A stretch of 64,000 nucleotides of DNA. It comes from Candidatus Omnitrophota bacterium. Lineage in GTDB: Bacteria; Omnitrophota; Gorgyraeia; Gygaellales; Profunditerraquicolaceae. Made by a program: the position numbers and the translations under genes. A model generated the notes under the pieces. It was not told the origin of the DNA. It searched no databases and saw only the letters and a program-made list of their open reading frames with translations. Each line of letters begins with the position of its first letter. Position 1 is the first letter of the stretch. The stretch covers positions 1-64,000 of the forward strand of contig JAKLGJ010000005.1 in assembly GCA_022710715.1 (NCBI GenBank). The letters run 5' to 3'. Shown here in pieces: positions 33,772-41,690 of this stretch.

Positions 33772-34541
33772 GCCATCATATCGTTGAAACCGCAGCGCTG
33801 CAGTATACCTATCCGGACGGCACTGCGGGTCTTAAGGGCGTATCGTTGCGGATCTCGCACGGAGAATCAGTGGCCCTGGTGGGCGAGAACGGCGCCGGGA
33901 AATCCACGCTTTTGCTCCATCTTAACGGGTATCTGACGCCTACCGCAGGACAGGTGCGCATCGGCGATTACGCCCTGACGCCGGATACGCTGACGGCGGT
34001 GCGCCGCAGCGTGGGTATGGTTTTCCAGAATCCCGACGATCAATTGTTCATGCCTACGGTTTTCGACGATGTGGCTTTCGGTCCGTTGAACCTGGGTTTG
34101 TCGGGGCAGGAGGTAGAGCGCAGAGTCGCGCAGGTGCTTGAAACGGTAGGGGCGGGGCATTTAAGCAAGCGCCCGCCGTATAAACTCTCTCAAGGGGAGA
34201 AACGCTCCGTGGCTATCGCGACCGTCCTGGCCATGTCCCCGGACATCCTGGTGATGGATGAACCCACTTCCAACCTTGATCCGCTGTCCCGGCGTCGTTT
34301 GATCGAATTGCTTAAAACCTTCAAACATACCAAGATCATCGCCACGCACGACCTGGATATGGCGCTGGACCTGTGCGAGCGCACTATCGTGCTTCACCAG
34401 GGACGGATCACCGCCGACGGGTTGACCGAGAAGCTTTTCCAGGATGAGGCGCTGCTGCGCGGCAGCTGTCTGGAGAAACCGCTGCGCATGCAGCAGTGCC
34501 CGGTGTGCGCTCCCCGGAAAAAACACCCCGTGCGCGAGTGA
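33768..34541 (+). CDS. nikO: Nickel ECF transporter ATPase NikO
   Basis: A 257-residue ABC ATPase of the CbiO type: Walker A GENGAGKSTLL (about 39-49), Q-loop MVFQNPDDQLF, signature LSQGEKRSVAIA and Walker B ILVMDEPTSNLD. The QNPDDQ segment is typical of ECF ATPases. GTG start overlapping nikQ. The C-terminus carries extra Cys residues (QQCPVCAP), which may be incidental. Last gene of the nickel locus; the next gene is convergent. Confidence 0.94.
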   Translation: MSHHIVETAALQYTYPDGTAGLKGVSLRISHGESVALVGENGAGKSTLLLHLNGYLTPTAGQVRIGDYALTPDTLTAVRRSVGMVFQNPDDQLFMPTVFDDVAFGPLNLGLSGQEVERRVAQVLETVGAGHLSKRPPYKLSQGEKRSVAIATVLAMSPDILVMDEPTSNLDPLSRRRLIELLKTFKHTKIIATHDLDMALDLCERTIVLHQGRITADGLTEKLFQDEALLRGSCLEKPLRMQQCPVCAPRKKHPVRE

Positions 34542-34568
34542 AGGTGAAGGTAAGGCGGAAGGGTTATT

Positions 34569-35084
34569 TCAGCGCGGTTGCTGAAAGTATTCGATGCCTT
34601 CGGAATGAATTTTGTCGGCTTCTTTAGCGAAGGTGACGCTGAAAGCGAGATTTTCGATGTTGGAATAGTTGATTTTGACTTTGAAAGAAGCCGGGACAAG
34701 ATGCAGGAATATCTTGTCCGTCACTTCTTGAAGGAAAAATTCTTTGTCATAGACCTTGAATTGCAGCCTGATCTTTTCCTTGGGCCGCAGCGGCGGGAGG
34801 GGGTCGAATTTGAGGGTCAGTTTCTTGCCGAAACCATATTCGTCCATATGTAACAGCACTTCTTCGATGACCACGTTCTGCGCCATGAAGATGCTGTTGT
34901 TCGACAGGTAAAAGCAGCTGTCTGTTTCATTCATCTCGAGGAACAGCTGCGGGATGAATTTCCGCTGCACTTCCTGAATAATGGCTTTTTTCAGGCGTTG
35001 AATATCCAGCAGGCAGGCAACCAGGATGGTCGAGGAAAAAACGATGACCCAGTCTTTGAGAGAGAAACCGAACAGTGAGTTCAT
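34569..35084 (-). CDS. Hypothetical single-span membrane protein
   Basis: A 171-residue protein with an N-terminal hydrophobic helix (about 10-27) and a predicted beta-rich soluble domain. I do not recognise a family. It is probably real: GGAGGTG lies 4 bases before the ATG, a good minus-strand promoter lies just upstream, and the composition is not that of a shadow frame. It is a lone gene, convergent with nikO and divergent from the secreted protein at 35195. A 7-bp inverted repeat overlaps its stop codon. Confidence 0.75.
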   Translation of the reverse strand: MNSLFGFSLKDWVIVFSSTILVACLLDIQRLKKAIIQEVQRKFIPQLFLEMNETDSCFYLSNNSIFMAQNVVIEEVLLHMDEYGFGKKLTLKFDPLPPLRPKEKIRLQFKVYDKEFFLQEVTDKIFLHLVPASFKVKINYSNIENLAFSVTFAKEADKIHSEGIEYFQQPR

Positions 35085-35102
35085 CTTGCACCTCCATGAA
35101 AT

Positions 35103-35131
35103 ATTATAACACTGCGCGCGTGCAGCACCAA
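35103..35131 (-). promoter_or_regulatory. Minus-strand promoter of the hypothetical membrane protein
   Basis: On the minus strand TTGGTG (35131-35126), a 17-base spacer, then TATAAT (35108-35103). The start codon is 19 bases downstream. It is back to back with the plus-strand promoter at 35157. Confidence 0.7.
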
Positions 35132-35156
35132 GAGAATTCTCTCTGACCGAAAATTG

Positions 35157-35185
35157 TTTACAAGCCGCAGGCGGCGATATACAAT
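35157..35185 (+). promoter_or_regulatory. Plus-strand promoter of the secreted protein and glgC
   Basis: TTTACA (35157-35162), a 17-base spacer and TACAAT (35180-35185), each 5 of 6 to consensus. The predicted start site is within a few bases of the ATG at 35195, so the leader is very short or absent. Confidence 0.7.
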
Positions 35186-35194
35186 ACTCACAGA

Positions 35195-35608
35195 ATGCAA
35201 AAACCCATGATGTCGCGTATACCGCAGGCGATTGGTTTGATTATCTGTTTGGGCGCGTTTTTTTTCGCTACGGCCGGTCCGGCGCGCGCGCAGCAGCAGC
35301 AACAGACCATCCCGCCGGGGATGGAAGTGATCAAGGTCGGCGATACGCATGTGCTCATTCCCCGGGGGACAAAAGTGACCCGCCGGGGCGCCCAGCTTAT
35401 CCTTGAGCCGATCGACGAGTATACGGCGCGGCGGCTCAACGACCTGGATGTCAGTCTGGCGCAATTGCGAGCCCAGACCGAAGAACTCAAGAAGCAGGTT
35501 GAAACGTTGACGCGAACGATCGAACAGTTGCAGCAGGGGCAGTCCGGCGAAGATAAGGGGTCTGCGGCCGATAAGAAGCATTCAGGGGGGATAGGAGAAC
35601 GTCCGTGA
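35195..35608 (+). CDS. Small secreted protein with coiled coil
   Basis: A 137-residue protein with a signal peptide (about 1-33, ending PARA/QQQQ), a short beta-rich segment (PPGMEVIKVGDTHVLIPRGTKV) and a coiled coil (about 75-115, LAQLRAQTEELKKQVETL). The C-terminus is polar. No known family recognised. Its TGA overlaps the GTG of glgC, so the two are expressed together; a functional link to glycogen synthesis is not apparent. Confidence 0.75.
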   Translation: MQKPMMSRIPQAIGLIICLGAFFFATAGPARAQQQQQTIPPGMEVIKVGDTHVLIPRGTKVTRRGAQLILEPIDEYTARRLNDLDVSLAQLRAQTEELKKQVETLTRTIEQLQQGQSGEDKGSAADKKHSGGIGERP

Positions 35609-36852
35609 AAGAAGTATTGAGCGTAATCTTGGGGGGAGGCCGGGGGACGCGGCTGTACCCGTTGACTAAATACCGGGCCAAACCGGCAGTGCCCATCGCC
35701 GGCAAATACCGGCTCATCGATATCCCGGTGAGCAACTGTTTGAATTCCGGGTTGAACAAGATCTTCGTGCTTACCCAGTTCAAATCCGCTTCGCTCAACA
35801 AACATATCGCCCGGGCCTACAAGCTCGATTTCTTCATGCAGGGGTTCGTGGAGATCATCGCGGCCGAACAGTCGGAGCAGACGGTTTCCGACTGGTTCCA
35901 GGGATCGGCTGACGCGGTGCGCAAGAGTTTCAAGAATTTCAGCGACCCGCACATCAAATACGTGCTCATCCTTTCCGGCGATCAACTCTACCGGATGAAT
36001 TTCGCCGATTTGCTCGACTTCCATATCCGCAAGAATTCGCAGATTACCATCGCCTGTAATCCCGTGGACCGGCAGGAAACGTCCGAGCTGGGGATCATGA
36101 AGATAGACCGGCAGCACCGCATCAAAACGTTTCACGAGAAGCCCCGGGACAAGGACCTGATCAAGAGTCTGGGCGTGCAGATTCACGGTAAAAACAAATA
36201 TCTCGCTTCCATGGGCATCTACGTTTTCAACAAAGACGTGCTCTCGGAGCTTCTGCTGCATAACGATAAGGTGGATTTCGGTAAGGAGGTCCTGCCTGAA
36301 GCCCTGGGTAAGCGTCTGGCGTTCGCCTATGTCCATGAAGGCTACTGGAAGGACATAGGTTCGATCCAGTCGTTCTATGAAGAGAACCTGGCTTTTCTGA
36401 ATGCCGAGCCGCCGTTGAACATGTACGACGAGGACTGGCAATTCTTCACCCGCCCGCGTTATCTGCCGATGATTAAAGTCTATAAAAGCAGCATCGAGAA
36501 TTCGAATATCGCCGAAGGCTCGATCATCGAAGAAGCGCGTATCGTCCGCTCGGTCATCGGGTTGCGCAGCGTGATCCGCAAAGGATCGGTGCTCGAAGAC
36601 GTGGTGATGATGGGCAATGATTTCTATGAGCCGCCTCAAGCGTCCGCAGGGCTTCCGGTCCCGCCGCTGGGGATCGGGAAAAATTGCCATATCCGTAAGG
36701 CCATCGTGGATAAGAACGTGCGCATAGGCGATAATGTCAGGATCGTCAACAGGAACAACTGCGGCGATCTGGAAAACGAATATTGCGTCATTCGCAACGG
36801 CATCGTGATCATTCCCAAGAACACGATCATTCCCGCCAATACCGTCATTTAA
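35605..36852 (+). CDS. glgC: Glucose-1-phosphate adenylyltransferase (ADP-glucose pyrophosphorylase)
   Basis: A 415-residue GlgC. The nucleotidyltransferase signature GGGRGTRLYPLT and KPAVPIAGKYRLIDIPVSN are at the N-terminus, with SGDQLYRMNF, YLASMGIYVF and YWKDIGSIQSFY downstream. A C-terminal left-handed beta-helix of hexapeptide repeats starts near residue 290. It makes ADP-glucose for glycogen synthesis. GTG start overlapping the upstream stop. No other glycogen gene is in the window. Confidence 0.95.
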   Translation: MKEVLSVILGGGRGTRLYPLTKYRAKPAVPIAGKYRLIDIPVSNCLNSGLNKIFVLTQFKSASLNKHIARAYKLDFFMQGFVEIIAAEQSEQTVSDWFQGSADAVRKSFKNFSDPHIKYVLILSGDQLYRMNFADLLDFHIRKNSQITIACNPVDRQETSELGIMKIDRQHRIKTFHEKPRDKDLIKSLGVQIHGKNKYLASMGIYVFNKDVLSELLLHNDKVDFGKEVLPEALGKRLAFAYVHEGYWKDIGSIQSFYEENLAFLNAEPPLNMYDEDWQFFTRPRYLPMIKVYKSSIENSNIAEGSIIEEARIVRSVIGLRSVIRKGSVLEDVVMMGNDFYEPPQASAGLPVPPLGIGKNCHIRKAIVDKNVRIGDNVRIVNRNNCGDLENEYCVIRNGIVIIPKNTIIPANTVI

Positions 36853-36942
36853 AGCAAATACCCTTTAACTTTCGAGCTCATCTGCCGATAACCAGGATAG
36901 GTGGATCCGTGTGATCGTCTGGTTTGCCAAGACGGCGTGAGT

Positions 36943-37317
36943 ATGAGATACGATAACATTCTGGTTACGCTATCGGCGATCTTTTTGCTGGTTTTCGGCG
37001 CTTTATACGCGCGTTCCGCGCAGCTGCAACTGCATTTCAACAGCTCGCAGATGGAGTCGCTGAACAACCGGATGGAAGGTCTGATTGGTCTGGTTAAGGA
37101 TACCAGCACGAAAGACAAGATCTATACCGACACGATCCGCAAGATCGAAGACCGGCTCTCTGCGGCCGAGAATGAAAAAAACGCGTTGTTGGTCCGGCTG
37201 GACCAGCTTTCGCTGCAGGTTTCCCGGTTGCAACATCATGCAAGCCTCTTTCCTCCCGGCAATGTAGCGGCCGACATCCGACCGGTCGATCTCGGAGAGA
37301 TCTCGATCAAAAAATAG
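36943..37317 (+). CDS. Small membrane-anchored coiled-coil protein
   Basis: A 124-residue protein: one N-terminal transmembrane helix (about 6-24, VTLSAIFLLVFGALYARSA), then a coiled coil to about residue 100 (MESLNNRMEGLIGLV; KIEDRLSAAENEKNALLVRL). I recognise no family. The ATG at 36943 puts the hydrophobic helix directly at the N-terminus; an upstream in-frame ATG at 36901 would add 14 residues without a good ribosome binding site. Confidence 0.6.
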   Translation: MRYDNILVTLSAIFLLVFGALYARSAQLQLHFNSSQMESLNNRMEGLIGLVKDTSTKDKIYTDTIRKIEDRLSAAENEKNALLVRLDQLSLQVSRLQHHASLFPPGNVAADIRPVDLGEISIKK

Positions 37318-37321
37318 ACAC

Positions 37322-38626
37322 ATGTATAGAATACCGTTGCGCCCCGCCTGTCACAGCGGTACAATACAGAACATGCATGCCAGCGCGCGTTTGTCTGTTA
37401 TCCGTCGTCCGGAGTTGGTCGCCGCGGCCGGCGACTGGCCCGGTTTGCGCAGCGCAGTCCAGGCCGGCGCCGATGCCGTTTATTTCGGCTGCACTGATCT
37501 GAATATGCGCTACGAGGCCGCCAATTTCGATCTTCTGGAAATAAAAAAAGCGGTCGCCTTCCTGCATCAGCACGATAAGAAAGCCTATCTGACAGTCAAT
37601 ACCATCGTCTATGACCGCGAAGCGCTGAAGCTCAAGCGTCTGCTGCGTCAGGCTCGCGCAAGCGGGGTAGACGCGGTGATCGCCTGGGATATCGCGGTGA
37701 TCGAAGCTGCCCGCGCGCTGGGAATCCCGGTGCATCTCTCCACGCAGGCCAGCGTGGCCAACGCCAGCGCGGTGATCTTCTTCGCCGGGCTGGGCGTGCG
37801 GCGCGTGGTGCTTGCCCGCGAATGCAGCTTGACCGATATCGCCGGGATCATCCGTCAGCTCAAAAGGCGGCGCGTTCACTGCGAGGTCGAAACGTTCATC
37901 CACGGCGCGATGTGCATGAGTATTTCCGGCAGATGCTTCCTTTCGCATGCGCTCTCCGGCCGCAGCGCCAACCGGGGCAGATGTCTTCATCCCTGCCGCA
38001 GGCGCTACCTGATCAAGGATACCGAAGAGGGCAAAGAAATGATCCTGGGCCGGGATTATATTTTGAGCGCGCAGGATCTGTGCGCCGTCGATTTCCTCGA
38101 CAGGCTCATTGTTGCCGGGATAGATGCGTTCAAGATCGAAGGCAGGATGCGCTCGCCCGATTATATCGCGACGGTGACCGCGGTCTACCGCTGCGCGATC
38201 GACGCTTTTTTCGCGGGGACATTGTCTGCGGAACTCAAGGCTGCGCTCAAAGCCAGGCTCGGGGAAGTGTTTAACCGGGGGTTCTCATCGGGATTTTATT
38301 TCGGCCCGCCGCGCGCAGGCGGCAGCCCGGGCGGCGGCGCCGCGGCGGAAAAAGTCTTTCTCGGGGAAGTGGTCAATTTCTACGACCGCATTCAGGTCGC
38401 CGAGATACTGGTCAGGAATCAGCGGGTGAAGAAAAACGATACGATCTTGTTCTATGGAAAAACCACTCCCGCGTCCTGGGCGCAGGCGCAGGAATTGCAG
38501 ATCGATCACCGTCCGGTTCGCGCAGCCGGCAAAGGCTCGTCGGTAGGCATCAAAATTCCCTTCCTGGTGCGCCCTCGCGATAAGGTTTTTCTCTGGAAGA
38601 AAAAAAGATCAGCAGATACGCGGTAA
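37322..38626 (+). CDS. Peptidase U32-family (TrhP/YegQ-like) protein
   Basis: A U32-family protein of 434 residues (417 from ATG 37373). PELVAAAGDWPGLRSAVQAGADAVYFG opens the TIM-barrel. The conserved Cys region reads EVETFIHGAMCMSISGRCFLS, followed by RGRCLHPCRRRY and KIEGRMRSPDYI. Members act in tRNA uridine hydroxylation (TrhP/YegQ) or are putative collagenase-type proteases; recent evidence favours RNA modification and Fe-S-linked chemistry. The 3' end overlaps hypE, on the other strand, by 18 bases. Both possible starts lack a clear ribosome binding site. Confidence 0.88.
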   Translation: MYRIPLRPACHSGTIQNMHASARLSVIRRPELVAAAGDWPGLRSAVQAGADAVYFGCTDLNMRYEAANFDLLEIKKAVAFLHQHDKKAYLTVNTIVYDREALKLKRLLRQARASGVDAVIAWDIAVIEAARALGIPVHLSTQASVANASAVIFFAGLGVRRVVLARECSLTDIAGIIRQLKRRRVHCEVETFIHGAMCMSISGRCFLSHALSGRSANRGRCLHPCRRRYLIKDTEEGKEMILGRDYILSAQDLCAVDFLDRLIVAGIDAFKIEGRMRSPDYIATVTAVYRCAIDAFFAGTLSAELKAALKARLGEVFNRGFSSGFYFGPPRAGGSPGGGAAAEKVFLGEVVNFYDRIQVAEILVRNQRVKKNDTILFYGKTTPASWAQAQELQIDHRPVRAAGKGSSVGIKIPFLVRPRDKVFLWKKKRSADTR

Positions 38627-39619
38627 CTGCTCGCCGGTAAGCATGGAGAGGATGCGGGTGGAGCCGATCGCCGTTCGCAGCACGACCAGCGGTTCGCCTT
38701 TTCCGGTGACCCGGCCGATGATGCGCGCCTGTTTTCCCAGGGGATGTCCGCGCATCGCCGCGAGCGCGGCTGCGGTTGAACGCGGGTCGGCGAAAAGAAG
38801 CATTTTTCCCTCGTTGGCCAGATAGAGTGGATCGATTCCCAGAATTTCCGAAAATCCCCGCACTGCCGGCGTGACGGGAAGCTGCTCTTCGTCAATCTCT
38901 ATCTGCACGCCGGATTGCAGAGCGATTTCGTTGAGGGTCGTAGCGACGCCGCCGCGGGTAGGGTCGCGCATCACATGGACCCGCGGGCCGGCTCGCAGCA
39001 CCGCGTCTACCAGACCGTTAAGGCAGGCGCAGTCGCTTTTAACCGCGGTGGTGAGTTTGTAATTCTGTCGCGCCGCCATTACCGCGGTTCCGTGCTCGCC
39101 GATGTGGCCGTTGATGATCACCAGGTCGCCGGGCCGGGCGCCATGTCCGGAGACGGAGCGGCCGCGCGCAATGCTGCCCACCCCGCTGGTATTGATGAAT
39201 ATCCCGTCTGCAGCGCCCTGTTCCACCACTTTAAGATCTCCTCCTACGATGGTCACTCCGGCCTCGCGGGCAGCCCGGCTCATCGAGCGGATGATCTTCT
39301 CCAGCAGGCTGATCTCAAAACCCTCTTCGATAATGCAGGCGGCAGTCAGGTACAACGGTGCGGCGCCCATCATGGCCAGGTCGTTGACTGTTCCGCACAC
39401 CGCCAGTTTACCGATGTCTCCTCCGGGAAAGAAGAGCGGCTGCACCACAAAGGAGTCGGTGGTCAACGCGGTTGCGCCTTTCAGGGAAAATACCGCCGCG
39501 TCATCGGCCTGTGCCAGTATGGGATTGTCGAACAGAGGAAAGATGCTCTTTGCCAGCAGCTGATGGGTAAGCGTGCCGCCGCTTCCGTGTCCGAGTAATA
39601 TGCGTGCAGTGTTGTTCAT
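38609..39619 (-). CDS. hypE: Hydrogenase maturation factor HypE
   Basis: A 336-residue HypE. The N-terminal LLGHGSGGTLTHQLL is the ATP-binding loop, DDAAVF and VNDLAMMGA are conserved, and the protein ends PRIC with the C-terminal Cys that is carbamoylated by HypF and dehydrated to thiocyanate, the source of the active-site CN ligands. It overlaps hypD by 4 bases (start inside hypD stop). Last gene of the minus-strand hyp operon, converging on the U32 gene. Confidence 0.96.
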   Translation of the reverse strand: MNNTARILLGHGSGGTLTHQLLAKSIFPLFDNPILAQADDAAVFSLKGATALTTDSFVVQPLFFPGGDIGKLAVCGTVNDLAMMGAAPLYLTAACIIEEGFEISLLEKIIRSMSRAAREAGVTIVGGDLKVVEQGAADGIFINTSGVGSIARGRSVSGHGARPGDLVIINGHIGEHGTAVMAARQNYKLTTAVKSDCACLNGLVDAVLRAGPRVHVMRDPTRGGVATTLNEIALQSGVQIEIDEEQLPVTPAVRGFSEILGIDPLYLANEGKMLLFADPRSTAAALAAMRGHPLGKQARIIGRVTGKGEPLVVLRTAIGSTRILSMLTGEQLPRIC

Positions 39620-40701
39620 CGGTATTTATACCAGGCTGCGCAGGTGCCTTCGGAAGAAACCATGCACGGGCCGTAGGGATGCTCCGGGGTGCAGGTTTTG
39701 CCGAATAGTCTGCATTGAGGCGGCGTGCTGACGCCCCGCAGCACTTTCCCGCAGAGGCACTGCCGGGGTTCGGCCGCCGTTTTAACCGGCGCGATCCTGA
39801 ATTTGCGCGCCGCGTCAAAACCATGGAACGGTTTTTTCAAATGCAATCCGCTGTCCGGGATCACGCCCAGTCCGCGCCAATCGGCATCGCCGGCAGAGAA
39901 AACCGCCCGCAGCATACGCATCGCCAGGGGATTGCCCGCGGGATGAACCGCGCGTTTATACTGTATCTCCACCCGGGCGGCGCCGCCGCGGCGCTGACGC
40001 AGCAGCATCAGCACGGTTTCCAGAATATCCGTCGGTTCGAATCCGCTGATCACGCAGGGCATGCGATAACGCCGGGCGATCCCGGTATACGCCCGGGAGC
40101 CGATAATGGATGAAACATGTCCGGGACAGAGGAATCCGTCGAGCTTCAGTTCACGCGCATCCAGCAGGAGCTTCATCGCCGGCGGAATGAGTTTATGGCA
40201 GCAATAGATGGAAAAGTTCGTTATGTTCTGCCGGCGGGCATCGCTGACCACTGAAGCGATCGCCGGAGCGGTGGTTTCGAATCCTACGGCCAGAAAGACC
40301 ACTTCCGTGCCCGGACGTTCCCGGGCCAGCTCCAGCGCGTCCAGCGGGCTGTACACGGGGACGACCCGGCATCCGGCGGCGCGTTCCTTTTCCAGGCTGC
40401 TGCGCGTGCCCGGGACCTTCAACATATCCCCGAACGTGGCGATGGTCACTCGTTTGTCGCGGGCCAGCGCGAGCATCGCGTCTATGTCCGCCTGGGCAGT
40501 GACGCAGACCGGGCATCCCGGGCCGGAAATGAGGTTGATCGTTTCCGGCAGCAGTTGTTTGATCCCGGAGCGGAAGATGGCCATGGTGTGCGTGCCGCAG
40601 ACTTCCATCAGGTTGACCGGTTGTCCGGACAGCCGGTCAATTTCTTCCAGCAGCCCGCTCACCAGCTTCTTATCCCGGAATTCATCGATATATTTCATCA
40701 T
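39616..40701 (-). CDS. hypD: Hydrogenase maturation factor HypD
   Basis: A 361-residue HypD. Key motifs are VCGTHTMAIFRSGI, SGPGCPVCVT, CPGHVSSIIG, SGFEPTDIL, and the C-terminal Cys-rich block holding the 4Fe-4S cluster (QCLCGKVLRG, PPQCRLFGKTC, GPCMVSSEGTCAAWY). HypD with HypC carries the Fe(CN)2CO unit during hydrogenase assembly. It starts one base after the hypC stop and overlaps hypE. Confidence 0.97.
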   Translation of the reverse strand: MMKYIDEFRDKKLVSGLLEEIDRLSGQPVNLMEVCGTHTMAIFRSGIKQLLPETINLISGPGCPVCVTAQADIDAMLALARDKRVTIATFGDMLKVPGTRSSLEKERAAGCRVVPVYSPLDALELARERPGTEVVFLAVGFETTAPAIASVVSDARRQNITNFSIYCCHKLIPPAMKLLLDARELKLDGFLCPGHVSSIIGSRAYTGIARRYRMPCVISGFEPTDILETVLMLLRQRRGGAARVEIQYKRAVHPAGNPLAMRMLRAVFSAGDADWRGLGVIPDSGLHLKKPFHGFDAARKFRIAPVKTAAEPRQCLCGKVLRGVSTPPQCRLFGKTCTPEHPYGPCMVSSEGTCAAWYKYR

Positions 40702-40702
40702 C

Positions 40703-40918
40703 TTATTCGAAGCTGACCGATTTTAAAAGCTTCAGGGTCTCTCTGGCTTCTTTGGGGTCGATCTTTTCGATGGCGAACCCGGCATGCACCAGGACATAGT
40801 CGCCTTTTTTTACGTTTTCCAGGAAACGCACGTCCACCGGGCGTCGAACGCCGGACATGTCTGCGAGAGCCTGTGAACCGCTGGTGCGGATGATCTTCGC
40901 CGGAATGGCCAGGCACAT
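40703..40918 (-). CDS. hypC: Hydrogenase maturation chaperone HypC
   Basis: A 71-residue HypC starting MCLAIPAKII; Cys2 is the residue that binds the iron and the large-subunit precursor after removal of Met1. DVRFLENVKKGDYVLVHAGFA is the usual core. The longer frame upstream is out of character for HypC and overlaps the PilZ gene, so the start at 40918 is firm. It is 13 bases after the PilZ gene and 1 base before hypD. Confidence 0.95.
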   Translation of the reverse strand: MCLAIPAKIIRTSGSQALADMSGVRRPVDVRFLENVKKGDYVLVHAGFAIEKIDPKEARETLKLLKSVSFE

Positions 40919-40931
40919 GGGGAAAAGTCCT

Positions 40932-41690
40932 TTATCTGGAAGAGTCTTTCTGCACGAAGAATTCCAGTCGCTGCAGGAAGACTTCTTTTTTGCTTTCTTC
41001 AAAAGTTTTGAATTCCACGCCCACGGAATAAGGCGACGGGCGCGGCCCGCTTCTGCCGAGGCAGCGTTTCACTTCGCCGGTGAATGTCATGGGCGATTCC
41101 AGCCCGGGGAATTCGATCCGGATGTCCAGCAGCGCTCCCGGGTTGAAGGGATCGTCGGTGGAAAGGAGGCATCCGGTTGAGCTGATATTGTGCAGCGCCG
41201 CGAACTGCCAGGGCTGTGTTTCGTCGGTTGTCTGCGGGCGAAAACGGGTAATGAAGTTCCGGTTGACCCGGGGCGCAATGCGTTTATTCTCCTCACCGCC
41301 TGATCCGGTTTGCGCCTGTCCGTCCAGGATGAAGGCGATCGCTTCTTCCAGCACGCGTTTCGTATCGTCGTCCAGGGCGCGGAATTGCGCGCCTACTCCC
41401 ACCAGGCTGGCGTTGGCGGATCTGGTCTGGATGCGTTTGACATCCGCGACGAGGGTTAACGCTTTTGTGGAATTGGGCAGTTGCAGTTTGATATCCAGAA
41501 CATCTCCCTGCTGATAGGGGAAAGAACTGAAGAAAAAGCAACCGCTCAAACTCAAGTCGATGAGAGTCGAAGCTTCCCAGTTCTGCATGTACATATCTTC
41601 ATGCATGCGAAAATACGCCATGAAGGTATGTTTGATGCGCGGTGTTTCGCGTTTCCGTCCCTGCGCGTCGGGGTCTGCCAAGAATATCAC
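40932..41690 (-). CDS. Tandem PilZ-domain protein inside the hyp operon
   Basis: A 252-residue protein with two PilZ domains. Domain 1 has RETPR (RxxxR, near 14-18) and DLSLSG (near 44-49). Domain 2 has RIAPR (near 137-141) and NISSTG (near 168-173). All c-di-GMP-contacting motifs are therefore intact in both. GTG start overlaps the hypF stop by 4 bases (GTGA), and hypC follows after 13 bases, so it is co-translated with hydrogenase maturation genes. No other domain is seen. Role unknown. Confidence 0.88.
   Translation of the reverse strand: MIFLADPDAQGRKRETPRIKHTFMAYFRMHEDMYMQNWEASTLIDLSLSGCFFFSSFPYQQGDVLDIKLQLPNSTKALTLVADVKRIQTRSANASLVGVGAQFRALDDDTKRVLEEAIAFILDGQAQTGSGGEENKRIAPRVNRNFITRFRPQTTDETQPWQFAALHNISSTGCLLSTDDPFNPGALLDIRIEFPGLESPMTFTGEVKRCLGRSGPRPSPYSVGVEFKTFEESKKEVFLQRLEFFVQKDSSR

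Noticed and set aside
34566-34585. Inverted repeat TTTCAGC/GCTGAAA between nikO and the minus-strand hypothetical gene
   Set aside because: It overlaps the stop codon of the minus-strand gene and has no T-tract on either side, so a terminator call is not supported.
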